From Thiotrichales bacterium (GTDB lineage Bacteria; Pseudomonadota; Gammaproteobacteria; SZUA-229): DNA of 32,614 nt. Below, piece after piece: positions 25,055 to 32,614 of this stretch. The notes under the pieces were generated by a model. The model was not told the origin of the DNA. It did no database searches and worked only from the letters and a program-made list of their open reading frames with translations. The stretch covers positions 1,642,670-1,675,283 of the forward strand of contig CP070838.1 in the NCBI GenBank assembly GCA_020341835.1. Direction: 5' to 3'. The stretch's first letter is position 1. Every line of letters begins with the position of its first letter. The position numbers were made by a program, and so were the translations under genes.

Positions 25055-27859
25055 ATGGTGCCAACCGACAATAGTTACCGAACTGCGCCTGCAGTGATCA
25101 GCCCCGGATTTCGCTGGTTGCTGACCGTCGTGTTCACGCTGTTCGCGTTGATCGTCGTCAATTCGATCTATCTGGGCAGTGTGACCCTGCTGGAACACTT
25201 CAGCGGCCAGGTCTATCAGGATTATTTCTATCTTCTGATGTTCCTGGTGCACCTTTTTCTGGGCCTGGTGCTGGTCCTGCCGTTCTGTATTTTTGGCATC
25301 CTTCACGCACGCCGCGCGATCAAACGCGACAACCGCTACGCCATCCGTGCAGGCATCGCCCTGTTCACCAGCGGCATCCTGCTGCTGGTCACCGGCATCG
25401 TACTGACGCGGTTCGGATTTTTCGAAATCAACGACCCGCGCATCCGCGAACCGCTGTACTGGCTGCATGTCATTCTACCGTTTGTAATCGCCTGGCTTTT
25501 CGTGCTGCACCGGCTCGCCGGACGCCCGATCCGTTATCGCCTGGCCTATCGCTGGCTGGCACTGGCAGGCAGTTTCGCCGCCGTCATGCTGATAATGCAT
25601 CTGGCGACCCAGGACGATGCCAGCGTTGCGCAATCGCACGATTTTTCGCCGTCCAATTTCAGGATTGCCGGCAGTGAACTGATACCTGCAGCGCATCTGA
25701 TGACGGATGAGGAGTGCAAACAGTGTCATGAAGATATTTTCCGCAGCTGGGAACAGAGCATGCACCGCCACAGCTCCTTCACCAATCCTGCGTACCGTTT
25801 CAGCGTCGAGGAAACACGAGAGGTCGTGACTGCCCGTGACGGCGGCCCCGAAGTCTCCCGCTTTTGCGCGGGCTGCCACGACACCGTCCCCCTGCTGAGC
25901 GGCCGCTTCGAGCAAGCCGATTTCGACCCGGATACCGACCCGACAGCAACCGCAGGCCTGACCTGCACGTCCTGCCATGCGATTACCGCTGTTAACAGTA
26001 CCCGGGGTAACAGCGACTTCACCATCAAGGATCCGGCGAGATACCCGTTTGCCTTCAGTGAATCCAGGCTGCTGAAAGCCATCAACCACCAGCTGATCAA
26101 GGCCAAACCGGCGCATCATAAAAATACGCTGCTGAAACCGGTGCACAAGACCGCCGAATTCTGCTCGGGTTGTCACAAGGCCAATCTGCCCTACGAGGTG
26201 AACCACTATAAATGGCTGCGCGCGCAGAACCATTATGACAGCTTTCTGCAAAGCGGCGTCTCCGGTCACCGCGTCGACAGTTTCTATTACCCGCCGCAGG
26301 CCGTTGAAAAATGCGCGGTCTGCCATATGCCGCTGGAGCCCTCCGATGACCCGGCAGCACGCGATTTTGACGGCTCAGGTCAACTGACGGTTCACAGCCA
26401 CCTGTTCCCCGCGGCAAACACCGCCGTGCCGGCGATGCTGGGTCTACCCGACGATGTCATCGCTGCCCATCAAAAACGCCTGAGCAATGTCACCCGTGTC
26501 GATATTTTCGGCCTCAAGGAAAACGGTAAAGTCGATGGTCGACTGCACGCTCCCCTCGGATCCGCTCTGCCAGAACTGGCGCCGGGCAAGAGTTACCTGA
26601 TAGAAAGCGTAATCCGCACACTGGGTGTTGGCCACCACCTGACCCAGGGTACATCGGATTCCAATCAATTATGGCTGGATGTCGCGGTATACGATGGCGA
26701 TCGCCTGATCGGGCGCAGTGGCGGCATGAACGCTGAAGGCAAGGTCGATCCGTGGTCCTATTTCGTTAATGCCTATGTACTCGATCGTGAAGGGCGGCGC
26801 ATCAATCGGAGAAACGGTCAGGACATCTTTGTCCCGCTCTACAATCACCAGATCCCGCCCGGCGCCGCCGACGTTGTGCATTACAAGGTGACATTGCCTG
26901 AAAATACTACGGGTCCGGTTACGATTGAAGCCAGATTGCAGTACCGCAAATTCGACACCGAGTACCTGCAGCATATCGAGGGTGAGGACTTTAACGGCAA
27001 CACGCTACCGATAACGACGATGGCAGCGGATCGGGTTACACTGCCTGTTGCCGGCGGCGAAACGGTTGCCGCCGAAGACAAAAGCATGATTCCAGAATGG
27101 GAGCGCTGGAACGATTATGGTATCGGCCTGCTGCGTGAAGGCAACAGCGGCGCGAGTAAAGGTGAGCTGCGTCAGGCTGAACAGGTCTTCAAGCAGGTTG
27201 AATCGATGAATCCGGCACACGGCGCTCTCAACCTGGTACGCGTCTACTTCAAGGAAGGCAGGCTGGAAGAAGCCGCAACCGCGGCCCACAGGGCATCGCA
27301 GGCAGATCCGCCCGCCCCGCCATGGACGCTGGCCTGGTTCAGTGCACGCATCGACCATGAAAACGGCCACCTCGACAACGCCATCGCCAGCCTCGAGCGC
27401 ATCTATCACAGCCAGTTTGAACAGGCTCGAGCGCGGGGTTTCGACTTTTCCTATGACACCAATCTGGTCAATGAACTCGGCAGAATCAATTTCGAAAGGG
27501 CTCGCATGGAAAGAGGCAGCAAACGACGCGAACAACGCAAAGCCTACCTGGAACGATCACGTTTGTGGTTTGACCGGGTACTGGAAATCGATCCCGAAAA
27601 TCAATCGGCCCATCACAACCTGGCACTGGTTTATTCAGAGCTTGGCGATACCGGGAAAGCCGACTATCACCGCCAGCTGCACGATCGTTTTCGCCCGGAT
27701 GATTACGCGATCGAGAAGGCGGTGACAAGGCATCGTCAGAACAATCCCGCTGCCGATCACGCGGCCGCACCATTTGTCATACACGATCTTAACCGGCCAC
27801 AGGCCTACGGCATGAACGGCAACACGCCGCCGCTGGCGAAGACAACGCAGGATTATTAA
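25055..27859 (+). CDS. Membrane pentaheme cytochrome c with TPR tail
   Basis: This 934-residue three-part protein starts with five membrane helices (about 21-45, 58-82, 98-120, 133-153, 165-183); basic loops place the N-terminus inside and the rest in the periplasm. Helices 2 and 4 carry His66/His84 and His138/His152, a pattern that could hold two b hemes. Next come five CXXCH c-heme sites at 221-225, 271-275, 304-308, 370-374 and 420-424; the first, CKQCHEDIFRSWEQSMHRH, resembles cytochrome c554-type proteins. A beta-rich segment (about 450-660) and TPR-like helices (about 680-890) follow. It probably passes electrons between quinones and a periplasmic partner. It is first gene of a three-gene operon. 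Function unknown. Confidence 0.85.
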   Translation: MVPTDNSYRTAPAVISPGFRWLLTVVFTLFALIVVNSIYLGSVTLLEHFSGQVYQDYFYLLMFLVHLFLGLVLVLPFCIFGILHARRAIKRDNRYAIRAGIALFTSGILLLVTGIVLTRFGFFEINDPRIREPLYWLHVILPFVIAWLFVLHRLAGRPIRYRLAYRWLALAGSFAAVMLIMHLATQDDASVAQSHDFSPSNFRIAGSELIPAAHLMTDEECKQCHEDIFRSWEQSMHRHSSFTNPAYRFSVEETREVVTARDGGPEVSRFCAGCHDTVPLLSGRFEQADFDPDTDPTATAGLTCTSCHAITAVNSTRGNSDFTIKDPARYPFAFSESRLLKAINHQLIKAKPAHHKNTLLKPVHKTAEFCSGCHKANLPYEVNHYKWLRAQNHYDSFLQSGVSGHRVDSFYYPPQAVEKCAVCHMPLEPSDDPAARDFDGSGQLTVHSHLFPAANTAVPAMLGLPDDVIAAHQKRLSNVTRVDIFGLKENGKVDGRLHAPLGSALPELAPGKSYLIESVIRTLGVGHHLTQGTSDSNQLWLDVAVYDGDRLIGRSGGMNAEGKVDPWSYFVNAYVLDREGRRINRRNGQDIFVPLYNHQIPPGAADVVHYKVTLPENTTGPVTIEARLQYRKFDTEYLQHIEGEDFNGNTLPITTMAADRVTLPVAGGETVAAEDKSMIPEWERWNDYGIGLLREGNSGASKGELRQAEQVFKQVESMNPAHGALNLVRVYFKEGRLEEAATAAHRASQADPPAPPWTLAWFSARIDHENGHLDNAIASLERIYHSQFEQARARGFDFSYDTNLVNELGRINFERARMERGSKRREQRKAYLERSRLWFDRVLEIDPENQSAHHNLALVYSELGDTGKADYHRQLHDRFRPDDYAIEKAVTRHRQNNPAADHAAAPFVIHDLNRPQAYGMNGNTPPLAKTTQDY

Positions 27860-27880
27860 CCAGGGTACAAAAGCAGCTCC

Positions 27881-29692
27881 ATGAGTAATACAACACACAG
27901 TGGCGAAGACATCATTCGCAAGGCATTCAGACGATCTCTGTTAACCATCGTAATGGCAGCTATCGCCGGTTACATCATATTTCTTGTCGTCAAGGAAGAA
28001 CCCGAACCGGAACCGGTCACGCAGGAAAAGATTACAGGGCCTGTTATTACCGAGAAGTCGACAATCGAAATACCGAAAGTTCATTTCACCGATATTACTT
28101 CTGACGCCGGCATTGATTTCGTCCAGACCAATGGCGCTTATGGCGAACGACTGCTGCCGGAGACCATGGGCAGCGGCGGCGGATTTATCGATTATGACAA
28201 CGATGGCGATCAGGACCTGATCCTTGTGAATGCGGCATACTGGCCCTTTCAAGCACAACAGGGACGACCGACGACACGCCTGTATAACAACGACGGCAAA
28301 GGCAATTTCACCGATGTCTCGGAAGCTGCCGGGCTGGCGTTGCACAGCTATGGTTCAGGGGTTACAGTCGGCGATTATGACAATGATGGCTGGGATGACG
28401 TCTACATAACCACGCTGTGGAAAAATCACCTGTTTCATAACCAGCAGGGCAAGTTTGTTGATGTCAGCGAGAGTACCGGCACGGCCGGCTTCGAAGACGA
28501 CTGGGGAACCGCCGCGGTATTTTTTGATTTCGACAATGACTCCGACCTGGACCTGTACGTCGGTAACTATGTCGAATGGACACCGGAAATCAATATGGAC
28601 ATTGACTTTCGCGTTACCGGCATCGGCAAGTCCTACAGCACACCGACACACTATGCCGGTGCAAAATCGCGACTCTATCGCAACGAAGGCGATGGCAGCT
28701 TTTCCGATATCTCCGCCGAATCAGGCATACACATTCCGGGAAAAGCACTGTCGGCAACAGCTGTCGATTACAACAATGACGGCCTGCTCGACCTTTTCAT
28801 TGCCAATGATACTGTGCAGAACTTTCTGTTCCAGAACAACGGCAACGGCAAGTTCGAGGAAGTCGGCGCGCTTGAAGGCATCGCCTTTAACCGCAATGGC
28901 AAGGCAACCGGCGCCATGGGTATCGACGCGGCATGGTACCGAAATGACAGCGAGCTTGGTGTTGTGATCGGTAACTTCGCCAATGAGATGAGCTCATTAT
29001 TCGTCACCGTCGACGGCGAAACACCGTTTGCCGACGAAGCCCTGCTCGAAGGACTAGGTGCCGACTCGAGACTGGCACTGACCTTCGGGCTGTTTTTCTT
29101 CGATTACGACCTTGATGGCAGACTCGACCTGTTACAGGCAAATGGCCACATAGAAAACGAAATAAACAAGGTACAACCAAGCCAGCATTATGAACAACCG
29201 GTACAGCTGTTCTGGAATTGCGCAGGCAGTGGAGAAGATGCCACAGGTAACGGCTGCGAAAACCGTCTTGTCCTCGTCGAAGATACCGGCGACCTCGCTA
29301 CGCCGGTTGTTGGTAGAGGTGCCAGTTATGCCGATATCGATAATGACGGTGATCTTGATGTCCTGATCACGCAGCCAGGCAGGGCAGCCAGACTATATCG
29401 CAACGACCAGCAGACCGGGCATCACTGGGTGCGCATCAAACTGGTTGGTACTGCAGACAACCGAAACGCGGTCGGTGCCGTTATCGAACTTACCGCTAGC
29501 GGCGTCACGCAACGACGCCTGATCACATCCGGGCGCAGTTTCCTGTCGCAGGTTGAACTGCCTGTCACTTTCGGCCTGGGCAATGCAGATAGAATAGACA
29601 GCCTGATCGTTACCTGGCCTGGAGGCCAGCAACAGGCTGTCAATGTTGGCGAGATAGATAAACAAATAACCGTTACGCAATCATCAACCTGA
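27881..29692 (+). CDS. Membrane-anchored FG-GAP/VCBS propeller with ASPIC/UnbV domain
   Basis: The 603 residues start with a basic patch and one membrane anchor (about 17-37), then a periplasmic part. Six calcium-binding DxDxDGxxD-type loops are visible at 104-112, 165-173, 216-224, 296-304, 408-416 and 485-493 (DYDNDGDQD, DYDNDGWDD, DFDNDSDLD, DYNNDGLLD, DYDLDGRLD, DIDNDGDLD), marking an FG-GAP beta-propeller. The C-terminus (about 512-590; GHHWVRIKLVGT to DSLIVTWPGG) is an ASPIC/UnbV domain, as in CRTAC1-family proteins. A pair of cysteines (447, 459) may form a disulfide. It starts 22 bp after the cytochrome gene and 4 bp before the TPR gene. It probably scaffolds proteins; function unknown. 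Confidence 0.88.
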   Translation: MSNTTHSGEDIIRKAFRRSLLTIVMAAIAGYIIFLVVKEEPEPEPVTQEKITGPVITEKSTIEIPKVHFTDITSDAGIDFVQTNGAYGERLLPETMGSGGGFIDYDNDGDQDLILVNAAYWPFQAQQGRPTTRLYNNDGKGNFTDVSEAAGLALHSYGSGVTVGDYDNDGWDDVYITTLWKNHLFHNQQGKFVDVSESTGTAGFEDDWGTAAVFFDFDNDSDLDLYVGNYVEWTPEINMDIDFRVTGIGKSYSTPTHYAGAKSRLYRNEGDGSFSDISAESGIHIPGKALSATAVDYNNDGLLDLFIANDTVQNFLFQNNGNGKFEEVGALEGIAFNRNGKATGAMGIDAAWYRNDSELGVVIGNFANEMSSLFVTVDGETPFADEALLEGLGADSRLALTFGLFFFDYDLDGRLDLLQANGHIENEINKVQPSQHYEQPVQLFWNCAGSGEDATGNGCENRLVLVEDTGDLATPVVGRGASYADIDNDGDLDVLITQPGRAARLYRNDQQTGHHWVRIKLVGTADNRNAVGAVIELTASGVTQRRLITSGRSFLSQVELPVTFGLGNADRIDSLIVTWPGGQQQAVNVGEIDKQITVTQSST

Positions 29693-29696
29693 AGCA

Positions 29697-31367
29697 ATGG
29701 CATTCAAATCATCAATCCTTCTTTCCCTGCTGCTAGGCATTCTTTGCCATCCTGCGCTAGCGGACAGCATAGACAAACTGCCAGCCACCTGGCAACAACA
29801 GCTCAAGCCGGTACCCGGGGTTGATCTTTCTCCGCTAAAAGCGGACGAACAGACAGCTATCCTTGATGGTCGCGCCCGAGTCAACGAGCTTTTACTTCAG
29901 TCCAGTGCTGATACCAAGCCACTCGCAACAGCTTACGGCAAACTCGGCAACCTGTATTTGATTCATGAACTGTTGACCAGCGCTGATGCATGCTACACGA
30001 ATGCTGTACAGCTTCAGCCTGACTATTTCCCCTGGGCTTACTACTACGCCTACCTGGCGCAAAAGAATGGCAACCTGGATACGGCCCTGAACCGCTACAA
30101 AAAAGCGATGACCCTCGATCCGGATTACCTGCCGACGAAATACAGGCTGGCTGAGGTGTATCTCGACCTGAATCGGCCTGACGATGCCTACACACTTTTT
30201 TCGGCACTGGCAGACAATCCAGAGTACACAGCAGCCGCATCATACGGACTTGGGCAGGTATACATGTTGAAACAGGAACACCAGAAAGCCATTGAGTACT
30301 TTTCCCGGGCGCTGGAAATGCAGCCTCGGGCAACCAAAATTCACTACCCGCTGGCAATGTCCTTGCGCGCAACCGGACAGACCGAAAAAGCCAAGGAACA
30401 CCTCAAACTGTTCGGCAAGCAGGAAATTGTTATCAAAGACAAGCTTGTCGACGCGCTTCAGGCGCTGAGAAACCCGGCAAGCCGCCATTTTGCCGCCGCA
30501 ATGACAGCCGTAATAAGAAAAGATTATGCAACCGCCGACAGCGAATTCAGCAAGGGAATGGAGTATGAGCCAGACAACACCAATGCCAGAACCAGTTACG
30601 CCCGGGTTTTATATCTGAATAAAAACAAGGACGAAGCTCGCACCCAACTGGAGCTGGTCACCACACAGGATCCGGATAAATCCCTTGCGCTGTTTTTGCT
30701 CGCCATGCTTTATAACGAATCCGGAGACATGGAACCGGCATTGGAACTGTATCAACGTGTCCTCGCATTAGATCCGCAACATGAAGGCGCAAACTTTTTC
30801 CTGGGTAATTACTACCTGCACAACAAGGACTACAGCAAGGCAATCGAACATTACCGGTTGGCGATTATTAGCAACGAAAAAAACGTTCCTGCGATGATGT
30901 TCAGGCTTGTTGCGATGATGGGCAACGGCAGCTCCGATCAGGACCTGCTTGCAACGGTTAACACGATAACAACCAGAGCGCCCGGCATGTTTTCGATGAA
31001 ACGCATCCAGATTCTGTTGCTGGCGCTGAGTGATGAAGATAATGTTCGCGATGCCGAGCTTGCAATCGAGCAGGCTGGACAGATGTATAAACAGCACCAG
31101 TACCCGGCAAACCTGGAACTGCTTGCAATCGCAACAGCTGCCGGTGGTGACTTTGAGAACGCGGAAAAGCAACTGAACCACGCCCTGAGCAGCGAGAAGC
31201 AGCACAGGAAAAGCCGCAACGTCACACGTATGAACGATACTCTGCTGTTACTGCAGCAAGGTAAGCTACCGGAACTGGAATGGCACGAAGAACTCAGTTA
31301 CATGCTTCCGTCGCCGACCAATGCACTTTCAGCTTTCCGGGATTACCCTGACGCTAATCCAATCTAG
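29697..31367 (+). CDS. Exported TPR-repeat protein
   Basis: The 556-residue protein has a signal peptide (about 1-22, ending HPALA) and about ten tetratricopeptide repeats (about 60-520), with typical helix pairs such as YFPWAYYYAYLAQKNGNLDTA, AASYGLGQVYMLKQEHQKAIEYF and GANFFLGNYYLHNKDYSKAIEHY. No enzyme motif, heme site or lipobox is seen. TPR arrays bind partner proteins, so it may assemble the preceding cytochrome and propeller proteins in the periplasm; the first gene also ends in TPR-like helices. The ATG is four bases after the previous stop, consistent with translational coupling. It is followed by a hairpin terminator. Confidence 0.85.
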   Translation: MAFKSSILLSLLLGILCHPALADSIDKLPATWQQQLKPVPGVDLSPLKADEQTAILDGRARVNELLLQSSADTKPLATAYGKLGNLYLIHELLTSADACYTNAVQLQPDYFPWAYYYAYLAQKNGNLDTALNRYKKAMTLDPDYLPTKYRLAEVYLDLNRPDDAYTLFSALADNPEYTAAASYGLGQVYMLKQEHQKAIEYFSRALEMQPRATKIHYPLAMSLRATGQTEKAKEHLKLFGKQEIVIKDKLVDALQALRNPASRHFAAAMTAVIRKDYATADSEFSKGMEYEPDNTNARTSYARVLYLNKNKDEARTQLELVTTQDPDKSLALFLLAMLYNESGDMEPALELYQRVLALDPQHEGANFFLGNYYLHNKDYSKAIEHYRLAIISNEKNVPAMMFRLVAMMGNGSSDQDLLATVNTITTRAPGMFSMKRIQILLLALSDEDNVRDAELAIEQAGQMYKQHQYPANLELLAIATAAGGDFENAEKQLNHALSSEKQHRKSRNVTRMNDTLLLLQQGKLPELEWHEELSYMLPSPTNALSAFRDYPDANPI

Positions 31368-31375
31368 TCGACTAC

Positions 31376-31405
31376 AAAAAAACAACGCGCCATAAAGGCG
31401 CGTTG
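31376..31405 (-). terminator. Terminator between convergent genes
   Basis: CAACGCGCC-ataaa-GGCGCGTTG (31383-31405) is a perfect 9-bp stem. On the minus strand it leads into a T run (complement of A at 31376-31382), so it best serves the Gly/Tyr-rich gene; on the plus strand, after the TPR gene, it lacks a good T run. Confidence 0.85.
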
Positions 31406-31473
31406 ATTGTAACAGCTATTCAATCGCACAAATCGAATCAGGCAATACCCGGGGGTATTACACCTGTCGCTCC

Positions 31474-31809
31474 CTAGTATGGATACGCGGGATAGGCAGG
31501 ATAAGCTGGTTGTTGAGTTGTGGTTTCAGCAGGTGCAGCCTGTTCAGCCGTACCCGGTTGCTGATAGTCATAACCGTAGTAGGGATAGCCACCACCGTAA
31601 TAACCACCACCGTAGGGATAGCCATAACCACCATAGGGGTAGCCATAACCGTAGGGACGATAACCGCCATACCATGGGCCGCCACCGTACCAGGGACGAT
31701 CATACCAGTCGTCATCGTCATCCCACCATGCCTGCGCATCCTGAGGGATCACAGACATCGCAAGACCGGCAACGATGGCAAATGTAAACGTCAAGAACAG
31801 TTTTTTCAT
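31474..31809 (-). CDS. Gly/Tyr/Pro-rich exported protein, sulfur-globule-protein-like
   Basis: I choose the ATG at 31809 (111 residues), with GAGAG nine bases upstream; an ATG at 31839 would add ten residues before an otherwise perfect signal peptide (MKKLFLTFTFAIVAGLAMSV, cleaved after AQA, about residue 27). The mature part is WWDDDDDWYDRPWYGGG, then a Gly/Tyr/Pro-rich stretch of PYG/YGYPYGG units, a Q/A/T-rich link and a PAYPAYPAYPY tail. Small exported Gly- and Tyr-rich proteins of this look coat periplasmic sulfur globules in sulfur-oxidising Chromatiales. No enzyme motif exists, and low complexity makes homology hard to prove. A perfect FNR-type site lies upstream. Confidence 0.65.
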   Translation of the reverse strand: MKKLFLTFTFAIVAGLAMSVIPQDAQAWWDDDDDWYDRPWYGGGPWYGGYRPYGYGYPYGGYGYPYGGGYYGGGYPYYGYDYQQPGTAEQAAPAETTTQQPAYPAYPAYPY

Positions 31810-32179
31810 AATCCTATACTCTCTGTAGTTGAAGTTCATTTAGGTTATTGAGCAGAACTCAATGATTTATCTTACAACGAAAACAGCGGATTATTTATCT
31901 CAATATTGCTTAATTTTTGATCTACATCAACCCACGACACATCCTGATCCGCGGACAATTCTTGTTAAAACCGCTACTTAGCGAAGTATCGTAGCCTTGT
32001 GAGTACCTGATTTTGCCGAAAATATTATCTGTATTTCGGCCGACCCGGCAGGAATGGCACCTGACTGACCGGTTTATAGCACCAGGACTCTGACCACTTC
32101 TACCCGCTGTAAACAAAGCATGCGGTCGCTAATCGGCATTAACTGCTGAGCTGGCGAGCCATTTCGCGTCGCCACGCAT
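31810..32179. other. Intergenic region with regulatory sites, no gene seen
   Basis: This stretch between the Gly/Tyr-rich gene and the rRNA terminator holds the FNR-type box (31917-31930) and a small hairpin at 32015-32040 (GCCGAAAAT against ATTTCGGC). Frames are short and lack plausible codon use. No tRNA-like T-loop was found. Confidence 0.6.
31917..31930 (-). promoter_or_regulatory. Perfect FNR/Anr/Dnr-type box
   Basis: TTGAT-CTAC-ATCAA matches the FNR-family consensus TTGATnnnnATCAA at all ten fixed positions. It is 108 bp upstream of the Gly/Tyr-rich gene. On the minus strand an AT-rich GATAAATAAT lies about 18 to 27 bases after the box, near where a class II FNR promoter has its -10 element. 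Confidence 0.65.
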
Positions 32180-32215
32180 AAAAAAAGCCCCGTATCCTTA
32201 CGCATACGGGGCTTT
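32180..32215 (-). terminator. rRNA operon terminator
   Basis: AAAGCCCCGTAT (32184-32195) and ATACGGGGCTTT (32204-32215) form a 12-bp stem with an 8-base loop. On the minus strand it runs into seven T, just after the 5S rRNA. Confidence 0.92.
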
Positions 32216-32224
32216 CGAATTAAA

Positions 32225-32342
32225 GCCTGGCGGTGTCCTACTCTCACATGGGGAGACCCCACACTACCATCGGCGCTAAGCGGTTTCACTTCTGAGTTCG
32301 AGATGGGATCAGGTGGTACCCACTTGCTATTGCCGCCAGGCA
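32225..32342 (-). rRNA. rrf: 5S ribosomal RNA
   Basis: The minus strand reads TGCCTGGCGGCAATAGC at the 5' end, contains CCCATCTCGAACTCAGAAGTG and GCGCCGATGGTAGTG, and closes with GGACACCGCCAGGC, which pairs with the 5' end. These match gammaproteobacterial 5S rRNA over its whole length of about 118 bases. The ends are set by the terminal helix and may be off by one or two bases. Confidence 0.97.
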
Positions 32343-32496
32343 AACCGGTTAAAGAGCGAAGCGGCATTAACCGTCCCGGACCGGATCCGGGATCTCCTTC
32401 GGTAACGAAGAAGTCTCACTCTTGCAAAAAAGGAAGCCAAGATCATTCAAGTGTTAAGTCACTACATGTAACACCCAAACTATGCTTGGGGTTATA
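32343..32496 (-). other. 23S-5S internal transcribed spacer
   Basis: The 154-base spacer carries inverted ACCCCAAGC/TTTGGGT segments (about 32473-32493) that can form a processing stem just after the 23S end. No tRNA gene is present. Confidence 0.7.
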
Positions 32497-32614
32497 TGGT
32501 CAAGCCGCACGGTCAATTAGTACTGGTTAGCTTCACCCATTACTGAGCTTCAACATCCAGCCTATCAACGTCGTAGTCTTCGACGGACCTACAGGGACTT
32601 CAAGAGTCCAGTGA
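32497..32614 (-). rRNA. rrl: 23S ribosomal RNA, 3' end (partial)
   Basis: The minus strand ends with GTTGATAGGCTGGATGTTG, then GCTAACCAGTACTAATTGACC and GTGCGGCTTGACC, corresponding to the 3' end of E. coli 23S rRNA (GTTGATAAGC... CTAACCGGTACTAATGAACC... GGCTTAACC). The gene continues beyond the window edge. The 3' end is placed at about 32497, uncertain by a few bases. Confidence 0.95.

Noticed and set aside
32015..32040. Hairpin GCCGAAAAT / ATTTCGGC as a terminator or tRNA remnant
   Set aside because: No T run follows on either strand and no tRNA arms or T-loop are present.

Overview
The window reads as a chromosomal segment of a gammaproteobacterium. The evidence is the LPS/outer-membrane assembly order lptD-surA-rsmA-apaG-apaH, the muropeptide-recycling ligase Mpl, an E. 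coli-type class II dihydroorotase next to RNase T, a CGFS monothiol glutaredoxin, and a 5S/23S rRNA end closely matching gammaproteobacterial sequence. A Gly/Tyr-rich exported protein resembling sulfur globule proteins, preceded by a perfect FNR-type box, and a large multiheme cytochrome hint at a facultatively anaerobic or sulfur-oxidising lifestyle (Chromatiales-like). That last step is inference. I see no phage, IS element, tRNA or CRISPR.

Layout. 1-2519: a minus-strand operon (small membrane protein, mpl, ubiX). 2649-5394: plus-strand pyrC and rnt (overlapping), then a response regulator with a degenerate GGDEF domain, closed by a strong terminator. 5539-7812: minus-strand grxD, a REPIN-like palindrome, and an asparagine-synthetase-type amidotransferase of the NAGGN (osmoprotectant) type. 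7925-11297: a minus-strand metal (probably zinc) acquisition block: permease, binding protein, outer-membrane barrel and a small His/Cys exported protein, with no ATPase gene. 11425-12981: a hydantoinase-B gene without its HyuA partner. 13129-13740: a divergent PuuD-N-type membrane protein.

13898-22356: a long, densely packed plus-strand run: argD, argF, lptD, surA, rsmA, apaG, a PmtA/UbiE-like methyltransferase and apaH. It joins arginine biosynthesis to outer-membrane biogenesis and ribosome maturation; pdxA, usually between surA and rsmA, is absent. 22490-24864: minus-strand lgt, thyA and folA, the last two separated by a nested palindromic repeat.

25055-31367: the most unusual part, a three-gene plus-strand operon. 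It encodes (1) a five-helix membrane domain with four helix histidines fused to a pentaheme cytochrome c and a TPR tail, (2) a membrane-anchored FG-GAP/VCBS propeller with an ASPIC/UnbV C-terminus, and (3) a secreted TPR protein. It looks like a periplasmic electron-transfer or scaffold complex of unknown substrate. 31474-31809 is the sulfur-globule-like gene on the minus strand. 32225-32614 is the 3' end of a minus-strand rRNA operon (23S end, 5S, terminator).
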